From: Arachis hypogaea
Taxonomy: Eukaryota > Streptophyta > Magnoliopsida > Fabales > Fabaceae
DNA length: 64,000 bases
Assembly: GCF_003086295.3 (NCBI RefSeq)
Contig: NC_092052.1
Span: 71,030,910-71,094,909 of the forward strand
Direction: 5' to 3'
The position numbers and the translations under genes are program-made. Position 1 is the stretch's first letter, and each line of letters starts with the position of its first letter. The notes beneath the pieces were generated by a model, which had not been told where the DNA came from, ran no database searches, and worked only from the letters and a program-made list of their open reading frames with translations. Below are positions 63,640 to 64,000 of this stretch, one piece after another.

Positions 63640-64000
63640 CTGCAGTGAGGATCATGAAACGGTAATTGTAGATATGGATTCAAGTTAGATTCAGAATTCA
63701 ATTATGTATTCTACGAACTAAATAAATTGAAGTTTGCCGAAGATCCCCCAACAAAAATTGCATGATTAAATTTTTCAAAAAACTCTATTTCAATCTGTAT
63801 TATAATTTAGATTTGAAACAATAAAAGTAGCATGCATAGCAATCACCAATTAAAAATTTCTTAGACAAGACTATAGAAATTTTCTACTGAAACAGCTAAG
63901 CTAAGACAAAATTTTGCCCATCGATTGTATGTTTAATTAGTCCGAAACTCTATTTCAGTTCCATGCTAAAGTATTGCAAAAAATATCCTAAAAAAGAACT
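63640..64000 (+). other. CACTA interior to window end, nothing identified
   Basis: AT-rich. No CTTGTAGTG right terminus is present before 64000. Confidence 0.4.

Larger units (their letters stand above)
60670..64000 (+). mobile_element. CACTA (En/Spm) transposon, left end and interior; right end off the window
   Basis: It starts CACTACAAGAAAAATAC, the typical CACTA terminus. The preceding CTC (60667-60669) fits a 3-bp target duplication: the uninterrupted E5 LTR reads GAATGTCTCTCTTTATT near 35612. Subterminal repeats follow, then an AT-rich interior with plant gene fragments. No transposase seen, so it is probably non-autonomous, though the rest is beyond the window. Confidence 0.8.

Overview
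This window is intergenic plant DNA, most likely from a peanut relative (Arachis) or a close legume. The evidence is giant Ty3/Gypsy LTR retrotransposons primed by tRNA-Asp (Athila/Tat type) or initiator tRNA-Met (Tekay/Del-like), arrays built on GGCGTTNAACGCC that I associate with Arachis, a CACTA transposon, and fragments of two plant genes (a B1-type cyclin-dependent kinase and a plastid CLPT-like protein). I see no intact host gene, rRNA, tRNA or CRISPR. Family identity rests on recognition only; no database was searched.

Almost the whole 64 kb is one nested stack. The oldest layer is E5 (+ strand; 34806-39351 and 58303-60669), a degraded non-autonomous Athila-type element. Its 5' LTR is split by a tandem Tekay-like array (10528-34805) of four ~3.9-kb LTRs joined by internal pieces of only ~450, 58 and ~400 bp. 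That array was entered by E1 (- strand, 1-10527, the only element with RT and integrase, broken by stop codons) and by E2 (+, 19101-29924, TSD ATATA, intact gag-protease ORF). The 3' UTR of E5 was entered by E3 (-, 39352-58297, TSD GAATG; gag and protease only). E3 in turn was entered inside its protease by E4 (-, 43778-53690, TSD GTGGA; an orphan gag-like ORF plus an accessory ORF, no pol). A CACTA transposon (from 60670 to beyond the window) entered the 3' LTR of E5 and carries 3' exons of a CDKB1-like gene and one broken CLPT-like exon.

The most notable signals are non-coding. (1) In E1-E5 the polypurine motif beside the LTR is preceded by a stem-loop with a purine-rich loop, and a second copy of this stem-loop/purine cassette sits beside the accessory ORF. 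In all five E1/E4/E5 copies the gap from stem to motif is exactly 8 nt, and the stems covary. (2) The LTR families carry arrays of short hairpins or palindromes in the LTR, mostly just upstream of a TATA box, with different sequences in different families. E1, E2, E4 and E5 repeat a matching array inside the element, upstream of the accessory ORF or its former site. The E3 array is a ~117-bp tandem repeat of two alternating hairpins with compensatory arm changes. The Tekay-like LTRs use one stem with two alternative loops. (3) A GGG-hexaloop-CCC hairpin follows the gag/pol region in E1-E4, again with covariation.

Functionally, E1 looks like the autonomous type whose proteins could have mobilised E4 and E5 (shared LTR type, 3' UTR, cassette and arrays). 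E2 and E3 are non-autonomous relatives sharing another purine motif. Coding decay in E1, E4 and E5 is largely by in-frame stops, many of the CAG/CAA to TAG/TAA type, and the PBS differences are C-to-T, as expected from deamination of methylated DNA.
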